DNA of 64,000 nucleotides from Shewanella fidelis ATCC BAA-318. Its GTDB lineage: Bacteria > Pseudomonadota > Gammaproteobacteria > Enterobacterales > Shewanellaceae. Under the pieces are notes generated by a model. The model was given only the letters and a program-made list of their open reading frames with translations, did not search any database and was not told where the DNA came from. A program made the position numbers and the translations under genes. Below are positions 44,487-54,181 of this stretch, piece after piece. Numbering within the stretch: position 1 is the stretch's first letter; every line of letters begins with the position of its first letter. The stretch is from contig NZ_KI912462.1 in NCBI RefSeq assembly GCF_000518605.1, positions 141,381 through 205,380 on the forward strand, written 5' to 3'.

Positions 44487-45437
44487 TTAGCGCTGCAGTA
44501 AACTGCCTGCAGGATGATTGGAACCGTGGATTTGACTATGGCAGTTAAGACAGCTTGCTCCGGCACCAAAGGCGTTCATTCCAGCCTCAGGAACAACTTT
44601 GCTTGCATGGCCATCATTAGCGTGACATTGCTGACACAATTGAGGGGCGCGGCTATTTAACAGGTTGTCATTCACGCTGCCGTGTGGGTTATGGCAAGTA
44701 ATACAGTTTTCTGTCACTGGAGCGTGCTCCCATAAGAAAGGGCCACGTTTCTCTGCATGGCAGCTGTAGCAAGTGCCATTAATAGAAGGGTTAATAAGCG
44801 CACTTTCACTCATGGAACCATGAGGGTTATGACAATCAATACAGGTCATTTGATCCCACTTAAGTGGATGTGCTGAACGCTTACTCATGTCCGCCTTTTC
44901 TTTAGCGTGACAATTGGTACAAGTGTTATTCACCGTGAGTTGATCTAATGTAGGGTCTTCTGCGCTATGCACAACATGGCAATCAGTACAGGCTATTTCT
45001 TCTAGGTTATGCGTACTGTTATGCCATGCCATTTGTTGTGCATCGTTATGGCAACCTTGGCATACGGTATTTTGTGCGGTAACTGATAACTTACTGTCAG
45101 CATTGAAGCTGATCATCGGTTCCTTGCCACCTTTGTTATGCTTACCTTGTGGACCATGACAGGCCTCACACTGTAACCCCGCCATTGGTGACTCTTGAGA
45201 ACTGACTTGTCCGTGCACACCATCGAAAATTGCCATCACCTTGGCATTCTTCTTGTGGCACATTAAGCAAGAGTCTGCTCCCTTTTGGGAGTATTTTCCT
45301 GCAGAGAATTTATCGACTAACTTTGTTTCAAGTTCTTCTGCACTCATAGAGTGCCAAGGTGCAGCCTGCACACTTAACGCAGCACTTAATACAAATGTTG
45401 CACATATAAACCTTGTATAATTCCGATACCATTTCAT
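44487..45437 (-). CDS. dmsE: MtrA-type periplasmic decahaem cytochrome c DmsE
   Basis: A 316-residue exported decahaem cytochrome. All ten CxxCH motifs are present (CLMCH, CEACH, CQGCH, CTDCH, CTNCH, CIDCH, CYSCH, CITCH, CQQCH, CLNCH). The signal peptide ends near VQAAP (residue ~26). DmsE takes electrons from CymA and, inserted in DmsF, moves them to surface DmsAB. It is the first gene of the operon. The 193-bp gap to the divergent AraC gene holds a possible CRP site. Confidence 0.95.
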   Translation of the reverse strand: MKWYRNYTRFICATFVLSAALSVQAAPWHSMSAEELETKLVDKFSAGKYSQKGADSCLMCHKKNAKVMAIFDGVHGQVSSQESPMAGLQCEACHGPQGKHNKGGKEPMISFNADSKLSVTAQNTVCQGCHNDAQQMAWHNSTHNLEEIACTDCHVVHSAEDPTLDQLTVNNTCTNCHAKEKADMSKRSAHPLKWDQMTCIDCHNPHGSMSESALINPSINGTCYSCHAEKRGPFLWEHAPVTENCITCHNPHGSVNDNLLNSRAPQLCQQCHANDGHASKVVPEAGMNAFGAGASCLNCHSQIHGSNHPAGSLLQR

Positions 45438-45553
45438 ATCAATACCTTAAATTGAACTTACTGCACGTTTATAAAACTAGGAATAAAATCAAACAAAGAG
45501 TATTTTAAAGTTGGTATTTGGAATATATTTATAATTTGCGAGTTAACGCCAAA

Positions 45554-45569
45554 CGTGACAGAGATCAAT
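45554..45569. promoter_or_regulatory. Possible CRP site in the dmsE upstream region
   Basis: CGTGA-N6-TCAAT matches TGTGA-N6-TCACA at 7 of 10 arm positions. It is ~117 bp before dmsE and ~60 bp before the AraC gene. dms genes of Shewanella are known to depend on CRP, but the match is only moderate. Confidence 0.3.
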
Positions 45570-45630
45570 ATTAACCCGCACAATTCTAGAAGCTTAATAA
45601 AAGAATTAAAAACGTAAAAAATAGGCAACT

Positions 45631-46569
45631 ATGATTAACTATAAAATAAGACCTGCAATATTAACAAAATCAATAATTGAATTTTTCAAAAATAAAAAAA
45701 TAGCCATACCCACAGAATTCGATTTCATTATTAACTTAGATGATAGTGATTCAGTAAGTATCAGATGCTTCACAAGAATACTTGATGCTTTAGAAAGTGA
45801 GATTAATGATAATCATTTCTATTATGAGCTGGTGAAGCACTTTGAATCAAGAACACTAAATTATTTTTCTCCAATGTTAAAAGGTAAAAAAACTCCAATC
45901 GATAGACTCATTTGCTTCTATAAAATATATCAAGGACACATGGCAAGCGTAGACTGGGAGTTATATGACGACAATAGAACGTTAACCTTAGTCGCTAAGC
46001 GAGGGAATCAGATAGCAAGCTCAAAGTTTGATGACCTTATTCTATATAGTTTTATAAACACTCTTATTCATTCTGAATCATATAATGAAGTCAATGAGAT
46101 TACGGTTGAACTCCCTTTTGAGCGTGCATTCTATAAACCTTATTTAGACTTTGTAAAAAATGCATCATTCTCAACGGGAAATTTAGTAATTACAATTTTA
46201 AAAAACCAACATCAAACAAATAAAGGAGTAAATCTATATATACCTAAATCGACTACGTCTATTAGTAAGCAAATTATTGCCGCAGCTAACATGATACCGA
46301 TTAATGAATTAGATCTAACTTCATTAGCATTTAATCTATCTGTATCAAAAAGAAGCCTCCAACGTTGGCTAAAGGAGTTAGAATTATGCCCCCATGAATT
46401 CATTGACACCGTAAAATTTAATCATGTTAAGAGAATACTAATTTCAAACAAAGGTAATATAAAAAAAACAGCCTACGACTGTGGATTTAAAGATCAGGGG
46501 AAGCTAACTAAAATATTTATTAAAAATTCAGGGCTGCCTCCCAAGGAATGGCTAAGGCAACCCCAATAA
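45631..46569 (+). CDS. AraC-family transcriptional regulator, AT-rich
   Basis: A 312-residue regulator. The N-terminal ~210 residues show no recognised domain; the C-terminal ~100 contain the two-HTH AraC DNA-binding domain (LDLTSLAFNLSVSKRSLQRWLKELEL and KKTAYDCGFKDQGKLTKIFIKNSGLPPKEW). The gene is clearly more AT-rich than its neighbours, with many AAA, ATA and AGA codons, which suggests recent gain. It is divergent from dmsE and may regulate the dms operon. No RBS stronger than an A-rich leader is visible. Confidence 0.82.
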   Translation: MINYKIRPAILTKSIIEFFKNKKIAIPTEFDFIINLDDSDSVSIRCFTRILDALESEINDNHFYYELVKHFESRTLNYFSPMLKGKKTPIDRLICFYKIYQGHMASVDWELYDDNRTLTLVAKRGNQIASSKFDDLILYSFINTLIHSESYNEVNEITVELPFERAFYKPYLDFVKNASFSTGNLVITILKNQHQTNKGVNLYIPKSTTSISKQIIAAANMIPINELDLTSLAFNLSVSKRSLQRWLKELELCPHEFIDTVKFNHVKRILISNKGNIKKTAYDCGFKDQGKLTKIFIKNSGLPPKEWLRQPQ

Positions 46570-46669
46570 AAACAGCAATCAATAAGAAATATTAACCCCA
46601 ACCTAGTTTAATATTAAATTAACTTTGATTTAATACTGGTTAAACCATTAATTGTGAGGTTTTAATTTC

Positions 46670-47638
46670 TCAATTCAACTTTTTCTGCTCATATTGCAAC
46701 TGAGCATTGATGAGTTTTTGCTGCAGCACCGACGTAAGCACTTTAGAGAACTCACTCTCATGAGATTGGTGATACTGGAGGAAATAATCGAATTTTGGCG
46801 CCTCTCCCGCAGGGTATAGAGCACGCTCATAAAAGTCAGTTACATCTAAATATTCAATATCATCACGAGCACTAATAAATTGATGAGCAAACACAGATGC
46901 AGCCCAGCAGACATCATCAGTCTTAGCAACATGATTTAATGCCATTGCAATACTTGTTGTTTTAAAACTCAATTTAATAGGTAAGTGACGCTCTTTAGCA
47001 TAGGTTTCACACCAATGCTCAACCAAGCCCACCTTTGAGTAATTGATAAATACCAACTTATTCTTGATTAGCTCTGCAAAACTCAACTCTTGCTTAAAAA
47101 ATGGGTGTCCCTTTCTGGCCGCTAAAAAGTAGTATTTAACATCACCAACCTTGATATTCTTAACCACGTCAGACTGCTTGGAGTTCACGGTAATCGCGTA
47201 ATCTATTTTACCTTGAGCCAATAGCTCCTGAACATTGTCGCTCCATGGCTGAATACTCACAGACATATCAAAGCCAAATTGTTCACAAACTTGGTTAATT
47301 GACTCAACGAGAAAACCTGACAAGTGTTCCTGCGCAGCGATAACAAGCTGGTTTTTAGATGGTTTACTTGAGGTTAAGTCGGCCATCTGCTCATAGCCCT
47401 GAACCACATTTCTCGCAATTGGGTACAAGAGATCTGCAGTTAGATTCGGCTCAACGCCATATTGCCGTCTAATAAATAATTCATCGTTTAATACTTCTCG
47501 CATCGTATTTAACGCGCGGCTGACTTTCGGTTGAGTCGTATTCAGCTTTTGAGCCACAACTGAGCCATTTTTGAACTCAATCAATCCGACAAAAACTTTG
47601 AGGGTGAAGTAATCTAACTTAGATAATTCTTTGCGCAT
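46670..47638 (-). CDS. LysR family regulator beside the dms island
   Basis: A 322-residue LysR protein (HTH residues ~25-50, SVVAQKLNTTQPKVSRALNTMRE). The effector domain follows from residue ~92. It resembles the LysR at 36816 more than the NodD-like regulators elsewhere in the window. It lies between the AraC gene and menD, divergent from menD with a 232-bp gap. Its target is unknown; control of dms genes or of the men operon are both possible. Confidence 0.83.
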   Translation of the reverse strand: MRKELSKLDYFTLKVFVGLIEFKNGSVVAQKLNTTQPKVSRALNTMREVLNDELFIRRQYGVEPNLTADLLYPIARNVVQGYEQMADLTSSKPSKNQLVIAAQEHLSGFLVESINQVCEQFGFDMSVSIQPWSDNVQELLAQGKIDYAITVNSKQSDVVKNIKVGDVKYYFLAARKGHPFFKQELSFAELIKNKLVFINYSKVGLVEHWCETYAKERHLPIKLSFKTTSIAMALNHVAKTDDVCWAASVFAHQFISARDDIEYLDVTDFYERALYPAGEAPKFDYFLQYHQSHESEFSKVLTSVLQQKLINAQLQYEQKKLN

Positions 47639-47870
47639 CCGTGTACTGCCTAAAACTTGTATAGTTTTTATATTATTGCATACACATTATAGCACTGAAA
47701 AATAAACGTTTTTGCCACACAACTCACACGCATACCTATTTATAGGTACTTAAAATATACACTTTTGATATCGCTTAAACTTATTGTTGGCTTACAAAAC
47801 TCTAGAGCGATCATACTCCTTTAGCTTAAAGCGAGTTAAACTAAGGCTATCAATGATATGGTAATGATTT

Positions 47871-49580
47871 ATGCAAACTGAAAACACCGCTGAACTCAAC
47901 CTGCTTTGGGGCTCATTAATTCTAGAAGAACTTGCCCGCCTAGGCGTAAAACATGTGTGTATGGCTCCGGGCTCTCGCTCAACACCATTGACTTTAGCTG
48001 CGGCCAAACAAACCAAGCTTAATCAGCACCTGCATTTTGACGAACGCGGGCTAGGATTCATGGCATTAGGACTCGCCAAAGCAAGCCAAGCGCCTGTCGC
48101 GATAATTACCACTTCAGGTACAGCGGTTGCCAATCTATACCCAGCAATCATTGAAGCTTGGTTAACCCATGTACCACTCATTGTGTTGTCAGGTGACAGA
48201 CCGCCGGAACTGATTGATTGTGGTGCCAACCAAGCGATCATTCAACCTGCTATTTTTGCTCAGTATGCCAAGCAAGTTAACTTGCCAACACCTGATATCA
48301 ATATTGCACCGCAGGCGCTATTGAGCCTATTAGACGATGCGGTATCGAACCAGTCACAGCCAGTACATATCAACTGTATGTATCGCGAACCACTATACCC
48401 AAATGAACCTATTGCTGACTTTTCTCGTTACCTAGCGCCGATAGCTAGCTGGCAACAACAGGCAACGCCTTATAGTCAATTTACAGCGATGAATACTGGC
48501 GATATGCCAACTGCCGACGCCCTTGCCCGCTTTGTACATGGTAAAGGGGTTATTGTTGCCGCAACGCTAGCTCCAGAACAACAAAGTGCAGAGTTGATCC
48601 TACTCGCACAAAAATTAGGTTGGCCAATTGTCACCGATGCTCAATCACAACTTCGCCAGCATCCGGGGGCGATTGGCAACATTGACCAACTGTTACAACA
48701 ACCAAAAGCTCAAGCGTTATTAGCTCAAGCAGAAAAGGTCATAGTGTTTGGCGGACGTATTTTATCAAAACGTCTTATTAGCTATCTAAACCAGCAAAAC
48801 TGGAAAGATTATTGGCAAGTGCTGCCTCAGCAACAACGGTTAGATCCGAGCCATAAACCTAAGCAAGTGTGGCTCGCGGCAGCACATCAGTTTGCCAAGT
48901 TGGCGTGGCCAAGATCATCCCAAGCTAACTGGGCACTGAATTTAGTGCAGTTTAATGATGAGTTAGAAACCCTGTATCAACAGCAGATTGATAATGCAGA
49001 GTTTGGAGAAGCGCAGACGATTAGAGCAATCGCGACTCGCCAAAGCGATAGTCATCAATTGTTTATTGGCAATAGTTTACCAGTCAGATTGTATGACATG
49101 TTTGCACCAATCACACCTGCTAGCGCAAGCGTATTTACTAACCGCGGCGCATCAGGTATTGATGGGCTACTCGCTACTGCATGTGGTGTGGCTATTGCCG
49201 AAGCAAAGCCAACAACCCTTATCATTGGTGACATTTCGGCGCTACACGATTTAAATTCTCTGGCTATTGCGCGCAGTGTCACTAGCCCATTGGTGATTGT
49301 CATTCTCAACAATGACGGCGGTAACATCTTTAACTTATTGCCAGTACCTAACGAGCAATTACGTACTGATTATTATCGCTTGTCTCATGGCCTTGAATTT
49401 GGCTTTGGCGCTGCCATGTTTGGCTTAGCCTACAATCAAGTTGACTCTATTGAAGATTTTATTGAATCTTATGAATACGCTATGACCTATGCCGGCCCCT
49501 CGGTCATTGAGGTGAGTGTTAGCCAAAACCAAGCCAGTGATCAAATCGCGCAAATCGCTAGCTGGGTAAAACAGCACTAA
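47871..49580 (+). CDS. menD: SEPHCHC synthase MenD
   Basis: A 569-residue thiamine-diphosphate enzyme that joins isochorismate and 2-oxoglutarate in menaquinone synthesis. The N-terminal pyrimidine-binding part (GVKHVCMAPGSRSTPLTLAA, HFDERGLGFMALGLAK) and the C-terminal ThDP motif (GDISALHDLNSLAIA...LNNDGGNIFNLLP) match MenD. Length is normal. It is the first gene of menD-menH-menC-menE, and its stop overlaps the menH start by one base. Menaquinone is the electron carrier feeding CymA. Confidence 0.95.
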   Translation: MQTENTAELNLLWGSLILEELARLGVKHVCMAPGSRSTPLTLAAAKQTKLNQHLHFDERGLGFMALGLAKASQAPVAIITTSGTAVANLYPAIIEAWLTHVPLIVLSGDRPPELIDCGANQAIIQPAIFAQYAKQVNLPTPDINIAPQALLSLLDDAVSNQSQPVHINCMYREPLYPNEPIADFSRYLAPIASWQQQATPYSQFTAMNTGDMPTADALARFVHGKGVIVAATLAPEQQSAELILLAQKLGWPIVTDAQSQLRQHPGAIGNIDQLLQQPKAQALLAQAEKVIVFGGRILSKRLISYLNQQNWKDYWQVLPQQQRLDPSHKPKQVWLAAAHQFAKLAWPRSSQANWALNLVQFNDELETLYQQQIDNAEFGEAQTIRAIATRQSDSHQLFIGNSLPVRLYDMFAPITPASASVFTNRGASGIDGLLATACGVAIAEAKPTTLIIGDISALHDLNSLAIARSVTSPLVIVILNNDGGNIFNLLPVPNEQLRTDYYRLSHGLEFGFGAAMFGLAYNQVDSIEDFIESYEYAMTYAGPSVIEVSVSQNQASDQIAQIASWVKQH

Positions 49581-50362
49581 TGCTTAGTTATCAGTGCTCA
49601 GGCAATAGCAAGGCTCCAGCCGTAGTGTTTTTGCACGGCTTTTTAGGTAGCAAGCAGGATTGGAATGAAGTCATCAACCAGTTACAAGATGACTTTTACT
49701 GCATCAGTATTGATCTGCCTGGTCATGGTGATAACCAGCAGCAAGCTGCCGACCTCATGCTGCCAACTCCAGGCTTTAATCGCTGTGCAGAACTAGTAAC
49801 CGCAACACTTACTGCGCTCAATGTGCAGCATTATCACCTAGTCGGCTACTCCCTCGGTGGCCGTATCGCCCTGCACATTGCCAAGTTATATCCAGAGCAA
49901 CTGCTGAGTTTGATGTTAGAGTCTTGTCACCCTGGGTTACAAAGTGAAGCCGATAAACTCGCTCGCAAACAAAATGACACTAATTGGGCTAATAAACTCA
50001 GCAACATGCCAATATGTGAGTTCTTAACACTATGGTACCAACAAGCTGTATTTAGTGATTTGAGCGATATAGAGCAACGCAATTTAGTGTTAAAACGGAG
50101 CCATAATCAGCCACTCGCGCTAGCTAACTGCTATCAAGCTACATCGCTGGCACGACAAGATGACCTTTGGGATCTGCCAGGGCAATTAAACATTGCAGTG
50201 CACTTTATTGCAGGCCATCAAGACCACAAATTTAAAGCACTGGCAAATAGCTGGCAACAGCAACAACCTGTATCAGTGCACTGTATTAACGCCAGTGGCC
50301 ACAATGTACACTTAGCGGCGCCTGAGGCATTTAGCCATCAATTACGCACACTTTTGACTTAA
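49580..50362 (+). CDS. menH: SHCHC synthase MenH
   Basis: A 260-residue alpha/beta-hydrolase-fold lyase that removes pyruvate from SEPHCHC. The oxyanion region VVFLHGFLGSKQDW and the nucleophile elbow VGYSLGGRIAL (Ser near residue 92) are seen, and the C-terminal GHNVHLAAPEAF carries the catalytic His; the Asp is expected in AGHQDHKF. The ATG overlaps the menD stop (TAATG), so translational coupling is likely. Confidence 0.93.
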   Translation: MLSYQCSGNSKAPAVVFLHGFLGSKQDWNEVINQLQDDFYCISIDLPGHGDNQQQAADLMLPTPGFNRCAELVTATLTALNVQHYHLVGYSLGGRIALHIAKLYPEQLLSLMLESCHPGLQSEADKLARKQNDTNWANKLSNMPICEFLTLWYQQAVFSDLSDIEQRNLVLKRSHNQPLALANCYQATSLARQDDLWDLPGQLNIAVHFIAGHQDHKFKALANSWQQQQPVSVHCINASGHNVHLAAPEAFSHQLRTLLT

Positions 50363-50415
50363 CCTTTATTCGCTACCACTCAACCCGATATAACAATAAC
50401 TAAGCAGGCAGGCCA

Positions 50416-51483
50416 ATGACAACGACACAACAGCAATCAACGCCACTTATCCTTACTCAATTAAGCCTGCATCAGTTCACTATCAATTTAGATAAGCCTT
50501 TACCCGTCGGTAAACAACGCATTGAGCAGCGACACGGGCTGATACTCAGCGCCCAAGCATGCCAAGGCGAAGACCACTATCAGGCGCATGTTGAAATCTC
50601 GCCACTTTGTGGTTTAGACAACTTAAATCAAACAATTACAGGTTTTAGTCAAGAGACACTAGAGCAGGTACAACAACAGCTTGTTGCCGCTTTACCTGAG
50701 TTGTTATTGCAACCTGCTGACGCCCTACTTGATTACTGCACTCAGTTTGCTTCAGTTGCTTTCGGCCTAAGCCTGTTGCACGCCAAGCTTCATGGCAAGC
50801 TTGATGGACATTTACCCTCACCACGCAGCGTACCACTCATTTACCGTGCAGCAGATGAACCCTTAACTGCGGTAAGCGAGCGTGTGAGCGGGCTTGCTCG
50901 CAATATTCACTCAGTCAAAGTTAAAGTTGCCCAAGACACCCTTGAAGGTGAAATCAAGCTTATTCATCAAATTCTAGCTATTCGTCCCGATCTAAAATTA
51001 CGTTTAGATGCCAATCGCGGTTTTAGTTTAGAACAGGCGATTGAATTTGCCGCCTGCGTGCCTCTTACCAATATTGAGTACATTGAAGAGCCGTGCCAAA
51101 ACCCTGCAGACAATCAGACTTTCTATCACGCGGTGGAGATGCCATGGGCACTGGATGAGTCACTAAATAGCAGTGACTATCAATTTGAACTACAAGCGGG
51201 ACTAAGTGCACTCATCATAAAACCTATGTTGCTTGGCAGCATTGAAAAACTACAACAACTGATTGAAACAGCCAATGAACATGGCGTACGTTGCATTCTA
51301 AGCTCAAGCCTAGAAGCAAGCCTAGGTATCGATGCCTTAAGTCGATTAGCCCAAGTACTTACACCCGATGAGATCCCAGGCATTGATACTCTGACCGCCT
51401 TTCAGCAAGATTTAGTCATCAGCTCAGGTAAAGCCTCGTGTTTACAGCTTGATGATCTAAGCTTGATCTGTAGCGTTAAATAA
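50416..51483 (+). CDS. menC: o-Succinylbenzoate synthase MenC
   Basis: A 355-residue enolase-superfamily dehydratase, forming o-succinylbenzoate. Catalytic features are visible: SVKVKVA with the KxK lysines, LRLDANRGF, YIEEP and ALDES as metal ligands, and LIIKPML with the second-side lysine. It is 53 bp downstream of menH. Slightly longer than E. coli MenC (320) because of N-terminal extension. Confidence 0.92.
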   Translation: MTTTQQQSTPLILTQLSLHQFTINLDKPLPVGKQRIEQRHGLILSAQACQGEDHYQAHVEISPLCGLDNLNQTITGFSQETLEQVQQQLVAALPELLLQPADALLDYCTQFASVAFGLSLLHAKLHGKLDGHLPSPRSVPLIYRAADEPLTAVSERVSGLARNIHSVKVKVAQDTLEGEIKLIHQILAIRPDLKLRLDANRGFSLEQAIEFAACVPLTNIEYIEEPCQNPADNQTFYHAVEMPWALDESLNSSDYQFELQAGLSALIIKPMLLGSIEKLQQLIETANEHGVRCILSSSLEASLGIDALSRLAQVLTPDEIPGIDTLTAFQQDLVISSGKASCLQLDDLSLICSVK

Positions 51484-51503
51484 ATCAGCAGTGACCGATT
51501 AAG

Positions 51504-52961
51504 ATGACAGCTAAAGACCCAAGCAAACAACTGCTATCACCCATTCATCAACAGGCAGTAAATAATGCCACCGCTGCGGCTTATTGCGTTGCGGGACATG
51601 CTGTCAGTTATCAAACCTTAAGTCAGCAAGTTATTGCCATTACCGAGCAGCTGCGCGCGCTTGGGCTAACAGCTGGTGAGCGACTTGCCTGTGTTAGTTT
51701 TAACAATCCAAGATTACTCGCCCTCTATTGGGCATGTGTTGATACAGGCATTTTGTTTTGCCCTATTTCGCCACGCTTTGCACCGCAGCAAATCATTGAG
51801 CTAATAAACACCCACCAATATCAGCATTATTGGCTTGAACCAACGCAAGACACTGGTTTAGAACATCTTCAGCTCAAGCAATTACTGCAAAGCCAACAAA
51901 CGAGCAATATGGTTGATATTGATTTTAATCTGCTAAGTTCCAACCAAGCAGCCCTTATTGACCCTACCCGTGCAGTGAATGCAATTTTAACCTCTGGCAG
52001 CAGCGGCACACCCAAAGCGGCCGCCCACAGTTTAGCTAACCATATCGCGAGTGCTGCAGGCTCAAGTGAACTAATTGAATTAGCGATTGAAGATAGCTGG
52101 TTGCTGTCGCTACCACTATTTCATATTGGTGGGCTCGCTATCTTAAACCGCTGCGCTATAGCCGGAGCCTGTGTGGTATTCGAGGATAAAAGCCTAACTT
52201 TAGCCCAGCAGCTATCTCGAGATAAAATCAGCCATCTATCCTTGGTAAGCGCACAATTACAACAACTGCTCCATGCTGATAGCGAGAATAACAACGACAG
52301 CTTAGGCCGAGTCAAAGCCATGCTACTCGGCGGCGGTGCAATATCTGCAGATCTACTCGCAGAGCTCGCCAAGCGTGATATAAAAGCCTACACCAGCTAC
52401 GGCATGACAGAGATGGGCTCACAAATCACCACAGGTGTTGCGCACGGCGATGGGGCTAGCGGTAAGCCACTATCTGGCCGAGAACTAAAAATTATCGATG
52501 GCGAAATTTGGGTCAAAGGTGAGTGCTTATTCTTAGGCTATTTAGTCAAAGGCGGATTTAATTTGCCAGTTGATCAAGCCGGCTGGTTCTACACCAAAGA
52601 TCTAGGCCGCTTTGATGTAAACGGCAACCTGTGCATTGATGGCCGCGCCGATAATATGTTTATTAGCGGTGGTGAGAACATCCAACCCGAAGAGATAGAA
52701 ACCGCCTTAAAACTGCATCCCAAAATCAGTGATGCCATCGTATTTCCACAAGCTGATCCTCAGTTTGGCTGTTTACCAGCAGCTATAATTAAGCTAGCTA
52801 AGGATCCGGCTAACCAACCTTCGGAAGCAGAATTAACCGAGTTTCTCGCCAACAAAATAGCTCGCTTTAAGCGACCAAGATGTTATTACCCTTGGCCAGA
52901 AGTCAGCAGTGCTGGAATTAAGGTTATCCGCAAACAAGTAATTGCCGCGGTTAAGGCCTAA
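51504..52961 (+). CDS. menE: o-Succinylbenzoate-CoA ligase MenE
   Basis: A 485-residue acyl-adenylate ligase making o-succinylbenzoyl-CoA. The AMP-binding motif ILTSGSSGTPKAAAHS (residues ~162-177), YTSYGMTEMGSQIT, and the C-terminal hinge GRADNMFISGGENIQPEEIE identify the superfamily. The position as the fourth men gene supports the specific function. The stop codon lies in a CTAATAC...GTATTAG hairpin that may also end the convergent gene. Confidence 0.92.
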   Translation: MTAKDPSKQLLSPIHQQAVNNATAAAYCVAGHAVSYQTLSQQVIAITEQLRALGLTAGERLACVSFNNPRLLALYWACVDTGILFCPISPRFAPQQIIELINTHQYQHYWLEPTQDTGLEHLQLKQLLQSQQTSNMVDIDFNLLSSNQAALIDPTRAVNAILTSGSSGTPKAAAHSLANHIASAAGSSELIELAIEDSWLLSLPLFHIGGLAILNRCAIAGACVVFEDKSLTLAQQLSRDKISHLSLVSAQLQQLLHADSENNNDSLGRVKAMLLGGGAISADLLAELAKRDIKAYTSYGMTEMGSQITTGVAHGDGASGKPLSGRELKIIDGEIWVKGECLFLGYLVKGGFNLPVDQAGWFYTKDLGRFDVNGNLCIDGRADNMFISGGENIQPEEIETALKLHPKISDAIVFPQADPQFGCLPAAIIKLAKDPANQPSEAELTEFLANKIARFKRPRCYYPWPEVSSAGIKVIRKQVIAAVKA

Positions 52962-52971
52962 TACCCTTGTA

Positions 52972-53370
52972 TTAGTAGTCTTTATCTGAGCTAAAGAATA
53001 TAAAGTAAATCGCATAAAACAGAAAAAGCCCATGAAAAACGACAATAAAATAAAATCCCATAGGGTTAGTCACTAAATAATACTCATCACCTCCTCTAGC
53101 TGTAATTCCCCCCGTTTTATAGGCTTTAAATAGACTATGAGAAAGAAATACAGCAACAAGCAGCATTACGCTTTTTAGGATAAATACCTTCTCAGTTTTG
53201 CTAAATACACGAGACTCCGCCTTTAGCTCTGGCAGTTGCTTTCTCAACTCGATTTCTTCAATTAGTAATCTATACCTATCTGGATAGGCTTCTTTATCAA
53301 TGTGTTCTTTTACATCGTGAAGCTCAGAAAGCGAATATTGTTTGTAGTCTGGTGTTTTAGAAAGCGTCAT
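52972..53370 (-). CDS. Small membrane protein of unknown function
   Basis: A 132-residue protein. The N-terminal ~60 residues are charged and helical (SLSELHDVKEHIDKEAYPDRYRLLIEEIELRKQ), followed by two hydrophobic segments (residues ~69-86 and ~105-126). No known family was recognised. It lies just past the 3' end of the men operon in the opposite direction. Confidence 0.65.
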   Translation of the reverse strand: MTLSKTPDYKQYSLSELHDVKEHIDKEAYPDRYRLLIEEIELRKQLPELKAESRVFSKTEKVFILKSVMLLVAVFLSHSLFKAYKTGGITARGGDEYYLVTNPMGFYFIVVFHGLFLFYAIYFIFFSSDKDY

Positions 53371-53423
53371 AACAATACCCTTTGTTTAGACGTTACAGGT
53401 AGGAAGCAGCTATCGCCTTAAAT

Positions 53424-53449
53424 AAAAAGGGAGAAGTCTCTCTCCCTTT
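53424..53449 (-). terminator. Intrinsic terminator of the DUF4870-like gene
   Basis: Stem AAAGGGAGA / TCTCCCTTT with a 6-nt loop and a T-tract on the minus strand. It lies ~70 bp past the stop of the membrane protein gene. Confidence 0.6.
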
Positions 53450-53519
53450 GCCTCAGCTGTGAGTGAAGTAACAAGACCTTGATTAAACTGGTTTACTTCA
53501 AAAAGTGAGCTGATTTAAC

Positions 53520-53876
53520 TTAGTTAAATAACCAAGCCTTTGGGTTATCAATTGGCTTGCCTGCATCAAGTGCTTGCATACCTTTAATTGAGCGTACAAC
53601 CAACCAAACTACCCAGAACAACAGCACAAACCATCCGATTAGAATTAGCGATAATAGAGCTCCTACAAACATAAATAGGCCGCCAATCCAGAATGTTCTG
53701 ATTTGATATTGGTAGTGAGACTGCAGCCACTCTGGCGCGGTCGTTTTATTGATGTAAGCCATCACTACACCAACAATCCCCGTAATACCAAAAACTAATG
53801 CTACTAAGTAAAGAATATAAACGATTTTGGCATTGCCCTTACTTGCATCACCGTTGTCAACTGTCACTTCGCTCAT
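53520..53876 (-). CDS. DUF4870/Tic20-like small membrane protein
   Basis: A 118-residue protein with three hydrophobic segments (KIVYILYLVALVFGITGIVGVVMAY; FWIGGLFMFVGALLSLIL; FVLLFWVVWLVVRSIKG). The order and the short HYQYQIRTFWIG link are like the DUF4870 family, which has no defined function. It ends with KPIDNPKAWLFN, as in Shewanella and Vibrio homologues. Confidence 0.75.
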   Translation of the reverse strand: MSEVTVDNGDASKGNAKIVYILYLVALVFGITGIVGVVMAYINKTTAPEWLQSHYQYQIRTFWIGGLFMFVGALLSLILIGWFVLLFWVVWLVVRSIKGMQALDAGKPIDNPKAWLFN

Positions 53877-54086
53877 CTTATTTTCCCTATATTTTGATGA
53901 ATGTTAACTTGATGCACGACCCAAACAGAGCCCTACCTCTGCTGTCCACAAAAATATGTGCCAACGCCGCGCAACATCGGCGGTTAACTTATCACCACTA
54001 ACTTACTGTTGCAAATGAGCTTCCTACCCAGCAGCTGGCCAATAGCCTAATGTGATTGCCACCTATTCCAGCCCTGATTTCAGAGA

Positions 54087-54133
54087 TAAGCCACAGTTTC
54101 CCGTCCGTGAGCTTTGGGCTAAATGTTCCAGAC
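54087..54133. repeat. Diverged single copy of the 51-bp trmL-end repeat
   Basis: The segment CCCGTCCGTGAGCTTTGGGC then TAAATGTTCCAGAC aligns with the CCGTCCATGGGCTTTTGGC and ATAAGTGTTCCAGAC part of the units at 18351-18505. The left arm has decayed. As at trmL, an intrinsic terminator follows directly. Confidence 0.65.
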
Positions 54134-54135
54134 AT

Positions 54136-54165
54136 AAAAAAACCTGCTAAAAGCAGGTTTTAATT
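54136..54165 (-). terminator. Intrinsic terminator of rpoH
   Basis: Stem AACCTGC(T) / (A)GCAGGTT with a short AA-rich loop and T-tracts on both sides, 16 bp past the rpoH stop. Confidence 0.8.
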
Positions 54166-54181
54166 TTTAAAACTGATAGTT

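Larger units (their letters stand above)
53877..54181. other. Intergenic region between the DUF4870-like gene and rpoH
   Basis: 305 bp. Left part: promoter region of the small membrane protein gene with nothing distinctive. Right part: a diverged copy of the 51-bp repeat (54087-54133) and the rpoH terminator. No gene found. Confidence 0.6.
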
